DNA of 64,000 nucleotides from Hippasteria phrygiana. Taxonomy: Eukaryota; Echinodermata; Asteroidea; Valvatida; Goniasteridae. The stretch covers positions 310,001-374,000 of the forward strand of contig JAZGUH010000446.1 of NCBI GenBank assembly GCA_037893225.1, read 5' to 3'. Below the pieces are notes generated by a model. It was not told where the DNA came from. It made no database searches and worked only from the letters and a program-made list of their open reading frames with translations. Positions within the stretch are counted from its first letter, which is position 1. Every line of letters begins with the position of its first letter. Below, in pieces: positions 11,225 through 22,500 of this stretch. Made by a program: the position numbers and the translations under genes.

Positions 11225-12499
11225 ATGATTTGCAGGGATAGGTTAAGCAAACATCAGAGTATTGTTTCAACAAACTTTCAGATTATGTAGAAATCCTATA
11301 GAAATCTCCTATTTGCAGGCAGATGTCTTAACCGGGAAACAACAGAGTTAATTTCCCTCTCCTAATCGAGAAACAAAAGAACCAAAACAAATTAAATTTT
11401 GATTCAGTGTGTCGGCACTCATACAACTCTACATTATCATCGTAAACAGGTTCAGTTTTAACTGACGTTTCTCTGCACTCACTTTCTAATGAAAAGCTAT
11501 AAAGTTTGTCTTGCATGAACGTTGGGGACAAATTGAAGGCAATATTAGGTAATTGATTTTCAGCCGACGTTTTCATTTTAAGTGAAGGGAAACCTTCATA
11601 CTAAAAGGCAACAATGAAAAATTCACAGTTTAACTTGTCGTTTAAAATGATAGAGTAATAGTATAGTTTGTCCTTGAGAACAACACAAAACGGTAAAGAT
11701 TTCGTTCAAGATTTCGGTATTAATGTTAGTCTATTGAGGGCGCTGTTGGCCCTCAGGCCAGCTCCTAACGTTTGTAATGTATGCGTATTATATCTGTCTG
11801 CTATTTAAAAATATATATGTCACGTACGTGAAATTAAAAAAATTGAATTATCATTTAAAGGTGTGATGCAGCATTGGAAGAGCTGACAAAATAGTTACAG
11901 GAAATGTTCATGCTTTATGTGATTCAACATGCACACTTTATGTAATTCAATAATAGCCTATCGTGAAATATTGAGTTCAATCCGTCAACCGAGTCACGAG
12001 TACATAGCGACAAACTGTTCTGATTTGAACAGTGATTTTGTACACATTCGTATAGGCCTATTTTCATTCTTGAAATTAAACCACTGCGTGACGAGTTCTT
12101 TAGTATACAGTTTTCTCAAAGAAGACAGCACCTCATCGGACGAAAATGTTTCTCAGGATTGGTACTGGTATCAACTTTGTAAACAGTAAGCTTTCAGATC
12201 GAAACTGATCATTTTGCTTTTGGATAATTACCAAAGCTATATCATGCCCTTAAATCCATCGAGGGAAATGTATTTCCCCAATGCTTATTGCGAAAAGTAA
12301 ACTATTAACATTTTGTGTTAGTGTTAGGTTGAGCGATGTTATGTCTAGAACATATTTCCCTTTTTCCTTTTCTTTGGATTTGCTGGGAAAGATTTTGAAT
12401 CCCGTGCCACGTGGCTGATTAATAATTATTAGCGTATTTTCTTGAAGAGCTCCCCTGTTTTATCAGAAGAAGAACTTCAAGGATCTCGCCTCGGCATCG
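11225..12499. other. spacer after gene copy 1
   Basis: No gene is supported. The spacer recurs after copies 3 and 4. Its part 12020-12300 resembles the end of intron 4 (10740-10980), so an older internal duplication preceded the gene duplications. The empty TTAA target at 11458-11461 is filled in the right block by the hairpin element at 47742-48194. Confidence 0.6.
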
Positions 12500-12674
12500 C
12501 CCTTACAAAAACCTCCAATGGGATTCCCGTGGTGTCCAATTCACCATGCAATTCCCATGAGGTTTTGCATGGGAGATTTTTGTAAAACAAAAATCTCGAT
12601 CCCATGGGATTCCCATGGTGTCCAATTCACCATGCAATTCCCATGGGGTTTTGCATGGGAGATTTTTGTAAGGG
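12500..12674. mobile_element. 175-bp MITE, inverted CCCTTACAAAAA ends
   Basis: Starts CCCTTACAAAAA and ends with its reverse complement. It is flanked by CG on both sides (12498-12499, 12675-12676), whereas the matching sites near 49237 and 60339 have a single uninterrupted CG. It contains two tandem palindrome-like units built on CCATGGGATTCCCATGG. Private to the left block. Confidence 0.8.
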
Positions 12675-13910
12675 CGTACAGTCCTTAAAACTGTGATGAA
12701 TATTATTTTGATTAATAAATTGCTTAGATATAATATTCACCGGCAACATTCGGTTGTTAAAATGTAAAACAATATTTTGGATAGTGCCTTATCCTAAATA
12801 CTTCTCAAATCAAAATTTGGTTGTGGTGACTGTTTCCTAGGCAGCATTTGAATGATCTAAAAACGTTGTAGCACTCAGCCAACGTCATCTGCTTATCCTC
12901 ATTCTGTATTGTGACGTCATTACTCATTAGGTTACTGTTGTATAGTAGACGCCATTTATGAAACGCAGGATTTGGTACACTGAAATTCTTGCTACGTTAG
13001 GATCGACACGGTTTTCAGAGACTTCATTTAGACGACTCATCAGAGCGTTCTATGTCATGGCTGATAATTATTAATGCATGTAATGACAGTTTACAACTTT
13101 GAAGTTTTCAATCATATTAAATATGTGTGATTCATATAATGAACAAAAATTCGGGTTATACACAGTTATTACATTCGTGTCTGTTTTGTCCGTTCGCATC
13201 TACATTTCATTCATTAATGCCGGAGATAAACTCGTATTGTAAAACTGCAAGTCAGTTCAAGATTTATCGAACAGTGGTTCAATAATGACAATACCAAAGT
13301 ATTCCCCGGAATGGTACCTTTGGGAGTCATTCCCATAGGTTTGTGTACACACTTTTAGTATCTTTTCTAAAACCATTTAACCTATTAAATTTAAACGTTG
13401 GAAGCCTCGGCGTAGGAGCAATTCCGACCATTTTTTCGGTTTTGAAACTTGAAAAGTTCCTTCTAAAAAGGAAGCTGGTGCATTAGTTAGACACCAACAT
13501 GTCTCCCTACGTCACCGGCACCATGCCTCGTTGAGTATGTTCTTTTTACACTAAAATGTCTCCATATAACATAATCTATTTAGTAATGTATGTGACACCA
13601 CTTGTTGCGTGGGCTGTAGCCTATATACAATATACCATGCCAACGCGAAACCAGCAACGAAAGGAGTTCGATCACCATCCCTGACAATAACAGCAAAACC
13701 TTGAATTTCACATTCATAATATATCAATATGATACACGAGATACAATTGGGCCAGTGAGACGGAATAAAATCACCATAGACACGGAAAAAAAAATTGGTT
13801 GGATCGATAATACATGAAGGAGTGAAAACAGTTTTGCCCGCTGTCGTATAGAGTAAATCGTTGATATAGGCCCTAAGGCCTACTGAGGTGCCAGCAAGAT
13901 ATTCTTCAAA
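12675..13910. other. spacer before gene copy 2
   Basis: Mostly noncoding. A short frame at 13249-13339 (SSRFIEQWFNND, then KVFPGMVPLGVIPIG) ends at a donor-like ATAG/GTTTGT and is kept at 50020-50119 and 60903-61002, so it may be an exon of a lost or unrecognised gene. In the left copy its upstream part has a stop. A TATA-like sequence lies near 13873 before exon 1. Confidence 0.4.
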
Positions 13911-13968
13911 ATGTTTGCGGCGTTTTTCTCTCTCGTTCCGCTCGTTGTCAACTTACACCCACACGCTA

Positions 13969-14283
13969 AAAACTGAAGTGTTTAATCCAACACTTATATG
14001 GGTGCGGTTAGTGACAACACTTTGAAAGTGTTGAATCCAGCATTTGAAATGTCAAATTCAGATATTAAACTGTTAATTCAACGTTCAAAATGTTGATTCA
14101 ACAATTTTAAGGAAAAGTTTGGGGAAATGTTGAATTAACACTTAAATTGTTGAATCAGCATTTTAAACATTGAATTCACATTTTAAAATGCTGGATTTAA
14201 CATGTAAAATGCTGGTTTCAACACTTTAAAAGTGTGGTCACTGACCGCACACATGTAAGTGTTGGATTAAACACTTCAGTTTT
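13969..14283. mobile_element. MITE in the signal-peptide exon (copy 2)
   Basis: Long inverted ends begin AAAACTGAAGTGTTTAATCC and continue for about 47 bases with very few mismatches. The interior is built from TTGAATCCAGCATTT-like pieces. The empty arrangement is seen in copy 4 (50728-50740). A GCTA-like sequence on both sides may be the target duplication, but it is imprecise. Confidence 0.85.
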
Positions 14284-15702
14284 GTTTGGCTACAGGTAAA
14301 CATTCATGTTCTGTAAAAACGTAAGCACGTTATCCTTAAACATTTGCTAAACACATAGCTACATTGCTTATTGTACAGCATTGCGTGAACGCAGTTTGTT
14401 AAATATTGTTCAGTGACGCAATTTAGTATTCAACATGGAACGTGTAAAATTTCAGGCAAACAAATTTACCGCCAAAAATACATTGAGTTGTCTGTTGGTT
14501 AACGACGATAGATGGTTAACGGTGATAGATCAGTTGTTTCCGTTTGTTTATAAGCTTCAACGAGGAATTGTTCTAAAATCAAGATGGCGAGATATTAATT
14601 GATTCTTTCTATCAAAAGAAGAAAGGATTCACTTTTCTTGAATTCACCAGGACGCCTATCCTGCGGTAGATTACTGGGGCGGGAAGGCTAAAGATCCCCT
14701 TATCTGTGTCACTGGTCGGCCAGCATGGAATAAAAATGCCTGTTCATTCGGTTGTTTTTTCTTTCCCTAAAGCGATTCGCTGCACAATCGGTCAGGAGCC
14801 GGACCCAGAGTCTGACTACAAGTTCCGCTGGGTCAGTGCACCGAGGTTCGAGTTGGCGGGGTGGACACCAAAAATCTGCAGAGCAGCGATCCATCAGAAA
14901 TTCGGGATTGGCTGGATAGTGACTACATCTATACAAACGGTCATGAATTTCTAGTGTTGAGGAATCGCAACGATTGAAATATGACCGTCAAGCGATGTGT
15001 CATTTTCTTCGCATGATCTCGTCTCAGTTTCATTTGATCACATGTGTATTTTTGGTGGATGTTAAATCATTCTCGAACAAGCCAATTTTAAAATTAGAAT
15101 GATGTCCAAGCGTTTTTGGGCGTGGCACCCTGAAAAATAATTATAAAACTAAATTGCATTCCTAGCATTACCGATATTATCAGCTTTCCTGTAGGAAATC
15201 AAGCAAAAACAACCAAACCTATGTTTATAATTATTAAATAATTACATTTATAAAACAAAAAATCGAATTATTGGCAGACCGACTATAATATTATATTGCG
15301 CAGGATGCTCAACTCGGGTGCGACGTTAGCGCAATGTAGAAAGGGTATTAGGGCCCACAAATGCGAAAAGAATCCTTAAAAATTCGTTCGTAAAACAAAT
15401 CGAAAATTTGAAAGAGCACGGACATAGCAACTGTGTAATGTCATTGCAGCAGTCTCCTACTTTGATACCTGTATACAGAGCGTCCATGTGCACATGGTAC
15501 AGTGGAGAATTCAGCCGCCTCGTGCAGTCAGATAATACGAGTGTGATCAGCCAAACAGCGGCCAGTACTACTTAAAGGGAAACGGCATCACAAGTGTAAG
15601 CTTTTACAATACAGTCCCATCAGGGCCAAATTCATGGCGCAGCTGCGCAAACAATTTTGCCAAGCAACTGAAATTTTCGCTCAACAAACAAACAAATTGT
15701 AT

Positions 15703-15976
15703 TGTAGCGCTTGGACCGGCTGGCAACGGAGGGCGCTCTACACCTTTCACGGTGCGAACTAAGAACCCTGAAGAACAGTTTGGTCAACCCGGCTCGGCAG
15801 CCATCGTGTTTTTTTGGTAGGATAGCGTGACGAGTCACATGTTTTGGAGCTTGTTATGTAAAGAAGTGTTGTTTTGCTCTATCTTCTAATTGTGAATAAA
15901 GCAAGGTTCTAGCAGAAGTATCATTGCCTGGATTGTCATTGATTGTGTCCCGATCAACCCCAATCGACACGCTACA
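15703..15976 (+). repeat. 5' LTR of the gypsy element
   Basis: 274 bp, TG...CA ends. AATAAA at 15895-15900 is the LTR polyadenylation signal. The 3' LTR is identical over long stretches but has a 63-bp internal duplication. Confidence 0.95.
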
Positions 15977-15977
15977 C

Positions 15978-15991
15978 TGGTGGCAGCGGTG
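15978..15991 (+). other. primer binding site, tRNA-Leu type
   Basis: TGGTGGCAGCGGTG directly follows the LTR and is complementary to the CACCGCTGCCA-CCA end known from animal tRNA-Leu (AAG-type). The match is from memory of tRNA ends. Confidence 0.7.
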
Positions 15992-16064
15992 ACACGATCT
16001 GGACGGGAAATTCAGGTATTTTTGACTGTTGTTTTGTTCGGTGGCTTGAACACGGATCGGCGTT

Positions 16065-16610
16065 ATGGCCACATGTAGGGAACATGGCGCGGATGAGACC
16101 CTGAAAACATATGTGACGATAGATGAATTGCAATCTTTCTTGTCCCAAGGTCCACAGTTTAGTGGGGGATTTACTCCGGGGAGGGTAGCAAACGAGTGGG
16201 AATGCGACCTGTGGGGGCGTGATGATAGCCAGCACCTGGGGACAGAGTTTGCTAGGCCAGTCAGGGAGCCCGTCAATCAGGAATTAGAAATCCCCACCCA
16301 GGAATACCCACTGGGAGAAAACACTTCAATTTACAGTAGGGGCCAGGAAACTACGAGTACACCTCGTCCCTCTCCCCGCAAACCAGTCCATAGCAATATA
16401 ATGGACCCGTTTGGTTTTGGCGGGAACGGTAGCAATATAATGGACCCGTTTGGTTTTGGCGGGAACGGGTGCACACGTGACCTTGACTGGCGCAGTTTTG
16501 GCTGGAACGGCTACACGTGTGACCACGGAACGGGCCCATGCTTCCCCGAAGGGACCAATCGAACACAAACAAATGAGGCGGATCCTTACCATTCGGAGGG
16601 GATCCGCTAA
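16065..16610 (+). CDS. gag N-terminal region / leader protein
   Basis: A 181-codon frame starts MATCREHGADETLKTYVT and contains YVTIDELQSFLSQ. The second gypsy element has a matching FVTLSELESFLRDN in its leader, so this is a conserved part of the encoded protein and the likely true start of gag. A 45-bp duplication gives two copies of IMDPFGFGGNG. The frame then runs into the GGATCC repeats and stops at 16610. The downstream gag frame is in another phase, probably through copy-number and C-run changes in the repeats. Confidence 0.6.
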   Translation: MATCREHGADETLKTYVTIDELQSFLSQGPQFSGGFTPGRVANEWECDLWGRDDSQHLGTEFARPVREPVNQELEIPTQEYPLGENTSIYSRGQETTSTPRPSPRKPVHSNIMDPFGFGGNGSNIMDPFGFGGNGCTRDLDWRSFGWNGYTCDHGTGPCFPEGTNRTQTNEADPYHSEGIR

Positions 16611-17871
16611 ACCAATGAGGCGGATCCCCCCAGAGGATCCGCTGTGCACAAACAAATGAGGCGGATCCTTACCATTCGGAGGGGATCCGCCGTACACAAA
16701 CCAATGGGGCGGATCCCCCCCAGAGGATCCGCCGTGCACAAACAAATGAGGCGGATCCTTACCATTCGGAGGGGATCCGCTGTACACAAACCAATGGGGC
16801 GGATCCCCCAGAGGATCCGCCGTGCACAAACAATTGAGGCGGATCCTTACCATTCGGAGGGGATCCGCTGTACACAAACCAATGGGGCGGATCCCCCCAG
16901 AGGATCCGCCGTGCACAAACAAATGAGCGGATCTTTACCATTCGGAGGGGATCCGCCGTACACAAACCAATGGGGCGGATCCCCCCCAGAGGATCCGCCG
17001 TGCACAAACAAATGAGGCGGATCCTTACCATTCGGAGGGGATCCGCTGTACACAAACCAATGGGGCGGATCCCCCCCAGAGGATCCGCCGTGCACAAACA
17101 ATTGAGGCGGATCTTTACCATTCGGAGGGGATCCGCTGTACACAAACCAATGGGGCGGATCCCCCCAGAGGATCCGCCGTGCACAAACAATTGAGGCGGA
17201 TCTTTACCATGCGGAGGGGATCTGCTGTACACAAACCAATGGGGCGGATCCCCCCAGAGGATCCGCCGTGCACAAACAATTGAGGCGGATCCTTACCATT
17301 CGGAGAGGGTCCGCTGTACACTAACTAATGGGGCGGATCCTTACCATTATGGGGGGATCCGCTGTACACAAGCCAATGAGGCGGATCCCCCCAGAGGATC
17401 CGCCGTGCACAAACCAATGAGGTTGATCCTTACCATTCGGAGAGGATCCGCCGTACACAAACCAATGGGGCGGATCCCCCCCAGAGGATCCGCTGTGCAC
17501 AAACAAATGAGGCGGATCCTTACCATTCGGAGAGGATCCGCTGTACACAAACTAATGAGGCGGATCCTTACCATTATGGGGGATCCGCTGTACACAAGCC
17601 AATGAGGCGGATCCCCCCCAGAGGATCCGCCGTGCACAAACCAATGAGGTTGATCCTTACCATTCGGAGAGGATCCGCTGTACACAAACCAATGAGGCGG
17701 ATCCTTACCATTATGGGGGGATCCGCTGTACACAAGCCAATGAGGCGGGTCCCCCCCAGAGGATCCGCCGTGCACAAACAAATGAGGTGGATCCTTACCA
17801 TTCGGAGAGGATCCGCTGTACACAAACCAATGAGGCGGATCCCCCCCAGAGGATCCGCCGTGCACAAACAA
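16565..17871. repeat. tandem GGATCC repeat array in gag leader
   Basis: About 85-90-bp composite units alternate GAGGCGGATCCTTACCATT..GGATCCGC and GGGGCGGATCCCCC..GGATCCGC, joined by GTACACAAACCAAT or GTGCACAAACAAAT. Each half-unit is a small inverted repeat around GGATCC. C-run length varies (6-8), which shifts frame between units. The array continues after the LINE at 19150-19500. Confidence 0.95.
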
Positions 17872-19149
17872 ATTATTATTATTATTATTATCACTTTTTT
17901 AGACACGGTAGCCCATTCAACATAGTGCTGCTTTTCAAGGGGCCGTGTAGAAAAAGAACTTAAGCTTACAAACAAATGACCTTGGTAGAAAAAAACTAAA
18001 ATGATGCAAAACTAAAATTATGTAAAACAGTAAGACGCCTTAGTGACGAGTTATTATAATACAAAGCTAAAATAATGCAAAACTAAAGTTATATAAAACT
18101 AAATCTAAAATTAAAATTAAAATGAACTGAGAAAATACAACATGAAACTTTGGTGATGGAAGTCAGACATTTCATGTAAATATATAAACAGACAGGAATT
18201 AATAAAGGTCAGAAGTCAAAGTTATTATGTGGGAACACAAAATAAGATAAGAAAAAAAATAGTATAAAATGAACTTAAAGGTGCGAATTAACAAGTAATT
18301 AAAAAGGTATAACATTTTTAAAAGAAATATTGCTAAGATCGGTACAAAACAATGGAATAAAATAAAATAATTAAATGAAATTAAATAGATGAATCATAAA
18401 CAAACTTAGTTTAAAATATAGTATCAGTTGCATCACTGTGCTGTGGAGGCGTCATCATCGCGGATTTACGCAGCAAAGGAGTTATTAAGTTGCCTTTTAA
18501 AGGTTGGCAGATTTGGTAAATTTTGAATATTTGCATTAATGTCATTCCAAGTAATAGCTCCTCTGTATTCAAAACTTCTTTTTAATGATTCTGTTTTAGG
18601 TTTTGGAAGAGACAATTGAAGGTTACTTCTCCTTAGATTATAGTTATGGTCTGCTACTTTAAATTTATCCAGTAGATACGCAGGGGAAATACCGTGGATG
18701 GTCTTGTACATGAGAATGGCCTCATGGAGGTATCTGGTGGCATTTAAATGATTCCAATTTAGTTTCTTTAACACTTGTTCACTCGGGGTACTCCAGCTTG
18801 CGTTATTGATAATGAAGGCACTTCTGTTTTGGAGTTTCTGTAGTTTAGTTTTCATAGTGGCACCACAGTTTCCCCAAACCACGTCGCAATAATTGAAGTG
18901 TGACGCAATAAATGTATTATAAAGCATTTTACACGTGGCTATGGGAAAACATTTCTTTGCTTTTTTGATGATATGTATTCCGGACACCACTTTTTTCTTG
19001 ACATGATCGATGTGCTCATTCCATGTCAGATTCTCATCTACATGCACGCCTAGGTGCTTACACTTGTGAACTCGTTTTAAGGGCTTTCCATTGATACCGA
19101 TATTAATTACGTCTCCTTGAACTTTAAAATTAATTACGTCTCCTTGAAC
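17872..19149 (-). mobile_element. LINE fragment inserted in the gypsy repeats
   Basis: Minus-strand frame 18466-19047 encodes an RT C-terminal region (YCDVVWGNCG, LQKLQNRSAFIINNASW, ITWNDINANI). The 3' tail is an (AAT)n stretch at 17872-17890. The repeat phrase interrupted at 17871 resumes at 19150 (GAGGTGGATCC), so it is a nested insertion. The 5' end carries a 27-bp tandem duplication near 19110-19150. No transposition-competent gene remains. Confidence 0.8.
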
Positions 19150-19500
19150 TGAGGTGGATCCTTACCATTCGGAGAGGATCCGCTGTACACAAACCAATGG
19201 GGCAGACCCTTACCATTCGGAGGGGATCCGCCGTACACAAACCAATGGGGCGGATCCCCCCCAGAGGATCCGCTGTACACAAGCCAATGAGGCGGATCCC
19301 CCCCAGAGGATCCGCTGTACACAAACAAATGAGGCAGACCCTTACCATTCGGAGGGGATCCGCCGTACACAAACCAATGGGGCGGATCCCCCCCAGAGGA
19401 TCCGCTGTACACAAGCCAATGAGGCGGATCCCCCCCAGAGGATCCGCCTTGCACGGACCAATGAAGCAGATCCTTACTTAGCAGAGTGGATCCGCCACAC
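19150..19500. repeat. tandem GGATCC repeat array, second part
   Basis: Same units as 16565-17871, displaced by the LINE. In frame they encode NEADPYHSEGIR and NGADPPQRIRCTQ units (19154-19696), showing that the array is protein coding in at least one phase. Confidence 0.9.
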
Positions 19501-19542
19501 CCAAATCGATGATATGGATCCTTACCACCCAGGAAGGTTCCA

Positions 19543-22500
19543 ATGCAAATGGGCCAAAGGTCCGGACCCCGGCCACGCAGGAGGTGCCGGCCACACCAAA
19601 AGCCGAGACCGAGATTACCCGGGAAGGACCCCCCTGTACAAAACGAAGATGCATACCCCCTCAAACCGATGCACTGGAGATGGCCAGAAGCCGTAACCCC
19701 GTTTCACTTCCCTGGGCCTTGCTTGGAAACGCAAAATCTGAGTGAGGTGAAAAGTCAAGCAGGGACACGCATTGAACCATCAGACCGCATACCACCGGCT
19801 ACCGCTGGAGGGAATGATGCGGCAGGAGGAAAGCACGATCTGCTGGAAGGAACCCAAAAGGGGAGAAAGGGAGCAGACAAAGCTGATGCAGTAAGGAGAC
19901 CGATGATGCTCCCAGACCAGTTCGATGGCACGACGTCATGGGCAGATTACCTCATTCACTTCGAAAGTGTGTCGATGGTTAACGAGTGGGGCGAAGCTGA
20001 GAAGGCAATGTTTCTTGCTTCGCACCTGAAAGGAGCGGCCCGGGAGGCACTGTCGGACATGACACCGGAACAGCGCAAGAACTTCCCTGCGATTATGGAA
20101 CACTTCGAGCAACGCTTTGGAGTCAGTTCGCAGGTTCCCCTTTACCGGGCCCAATTGTCGATGCGTACGAGGGGAAGGGATGAGCCTCTGAGCGCACTGG
20201 GGCAATCAATCCGTCGGCTTGTTTCCAAGAGCTACCCAGCACTGCCGACGGAGGCCAGGGAGGACTTGGCGGTGGAGGCATTCCGCAATGCACTGAGGGA
20301 CGAACAGCTTCAGCGCCATGTTTTCGCCGGAAAAGCGAAGACCTTGGCTCAGGCAGTTACACTGGCCACGGAGATGGAAGCTTTCCTGGAGTCCCAGGCG
20401 CACAACAAGAAAATTCGACCGGGAGCGAAAGAGGTGCGAGTGGTTGTCCCACAGCCACAGACCTTGCAGGGAGACGGAAAGACCAACATGGAATGTTTCC
20501 ACTGCCATGAGCGGGGTCACTTCCGGAGGGAGTGCCCCAAGCGCGGTCGGTCCTACAATGCCAATGGGGGTAAAGGGCAGAAGGGCACGGGACCCAGACA
20601 GGATTTTGGCGACAACGGAAAACAGGAGCAGGGTGGACGGGAGCCCACAGGAAACAGACAATTTGTGAATGAAGAGGAACAACAAGGGCGTAAAATGAAC
20701 CCCAGGGTGAAGCCGGGACCCAGTTTCGTACTGGGCCAGGTTGCTGGTATACCTGTTCGGTTCTTGCTGGACACTGGTGCCTCACTGACCATCATATCTA
20801 GGCAGGTGTATGAGTCGTTGAAGGTGACAGAGGGGAAGCCGGAGCTCCGACCGATGTCGCCCACGCTGAAGATGGCGAATGGTAGTCCCATGAAGGCATG
20901 GGGTACGGCAGATTTCAGACTCCAAGTTGGGCAACAAACCATCAGTCACAGCTGCACCGTGGCGGACATCGAGTTGGAGGCAATCCTGGGGATAGACTTC
21001 CTGTCTAGTTGCAACTGCCAGTGGAAGTGGGGCCACGATGCCATAGTAATCAACGGAATCGAGACCCCCTTGATTCATGAGAAGGAACGGCATTCAGTAT
21101 CGAGAGTACACATCCTCGAGAACACCATCGTGCCAGCTGGCCACGAAGCAGTCTTGAGGGGCCAACTGCCCCATATGAAGGGGGCGGGGAAAGGGATTGG
21201 GGTCGTATACCCTGATTTGGAGTCAGGAGACCACTGTCCCGTGGCCATTGCGACCAGCCTGATCGACGCAGGGATGGGGACCGTACCAATTCGGGTACTC
21301 AACCCCACAACCGATCCGGTAACAATCTACAAGGGGACTCGGTTGGCCCTGTTCGCACCAGTGGAAGCCGGGGACGTAGTGGAGTTGGGTGACTCGGATG
21401 AGGCGTGCCCAACCCACAGCATCGGGTATGTTACCGCGGCTGCACCGGGAAAAGCGAAGGGATCACGGGATGGGGTCCCCGCCCATTTGCGGGACCTCCA
21501 CGACAGAGCAGCCCAACTTCTGAGTCGGTCGGAGCGCGATAAAGTAGCGCAGCTTTTGACAAGCTACGAGGATGCATTTGTGGGACCGGACGGACAGTTG
21601 GGTCAAACCGGTTTGGCTGAACACCGGATCCAGTCTGGGGAGGCACCCCCAATTCGGCAACACACCAGGAGAATGCCAGTCCACAAGCGCAGAGAAGCAG
21701 ACGAACAACTGGGGAAGATGTTACGAGATGGTGTGATTGAGCCGTCTACCAGCCCATGGTCGTCACCGGTGGTCCTGGTGAAGAAAAAGGATGGGACGCT
21801 TAGGTTTTGTGTGGACTACCGGAAGCTGAATGACGTAACGACAAAGGATGCTTACCCAATACCCCGAATCGAGGACAACCTAGATGCCTTAGGTGGGGCT
21901 AAGTGGTTCAGTACGCTGGACCTGGCCAGTGGTTACTGGCAAGTTAGCATGGACCCAGAGCACAAGGAGAAGACAGCCTTCAGCACCTACAGTGGGCTAT
22001 ACCACTTTACGGTAATGCCTTTCGGATTGTGCAACGCGCCTGCCACCTTCGAGCGCTTGATGGAAAGGGTGTTGGCGGGTCTACAGTGGCAGGCAGCTGT
22101 TGTGTACTTGGATGATGTGATCGTCTGGGGGACTGACTTCGAGGAGCATTACCAGCGCTTGGCCTCTATCCTTGACCGGTTCCGAGCCGCAGGTCTAAAG
22201 CTAAAACCCAAGAAGTGTGATCTCTTCAAGACCGAGGTGTCCTTTCTGGGACACCTAGTGTCGGCCAGTGGAGTGAAAACAGACCCGGCGAAGGTGGGAG
22301 CGGTGCGGGGTTGGCCGCAGCCGGCGAATGTGAAACAGGTCAGGAGTTTCCTGGGGCTGACCTCCTACCGCCGCTTCATCAGAAACTTCGCGGAGATTGC
22401 TCGGCCGCTACACGCCCTGACCAACAAAGACGCCAGGGTATTTGCGTGGACAGATGCCTGTCAACAGGCATTTGAACAGCTCAAGGACGCGCTCACTACC

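Noticed and set aside
11929..12189. 86-codon frame ending DWYWYQLCKQ, also at 48722-48940 and 59810-60028
   Set aside because: Its DNA is homologous to the end of intron 4 (10740-10980), where no frame is kept; conservation is explained by block duplication.
16565..17871. CRISPR-like array
   Set aside because: Spacers are not unique, the host is eukaryotic, and the units are coding repeats of a retrotransposon.
16326..17975. Long minus-strand open frames of CTADPLGG and FVHGGSSGG type repeats
   Set aside because: They are the antisense of the GGATCC tandem array; open in several phases only because the repeat lacks stops.
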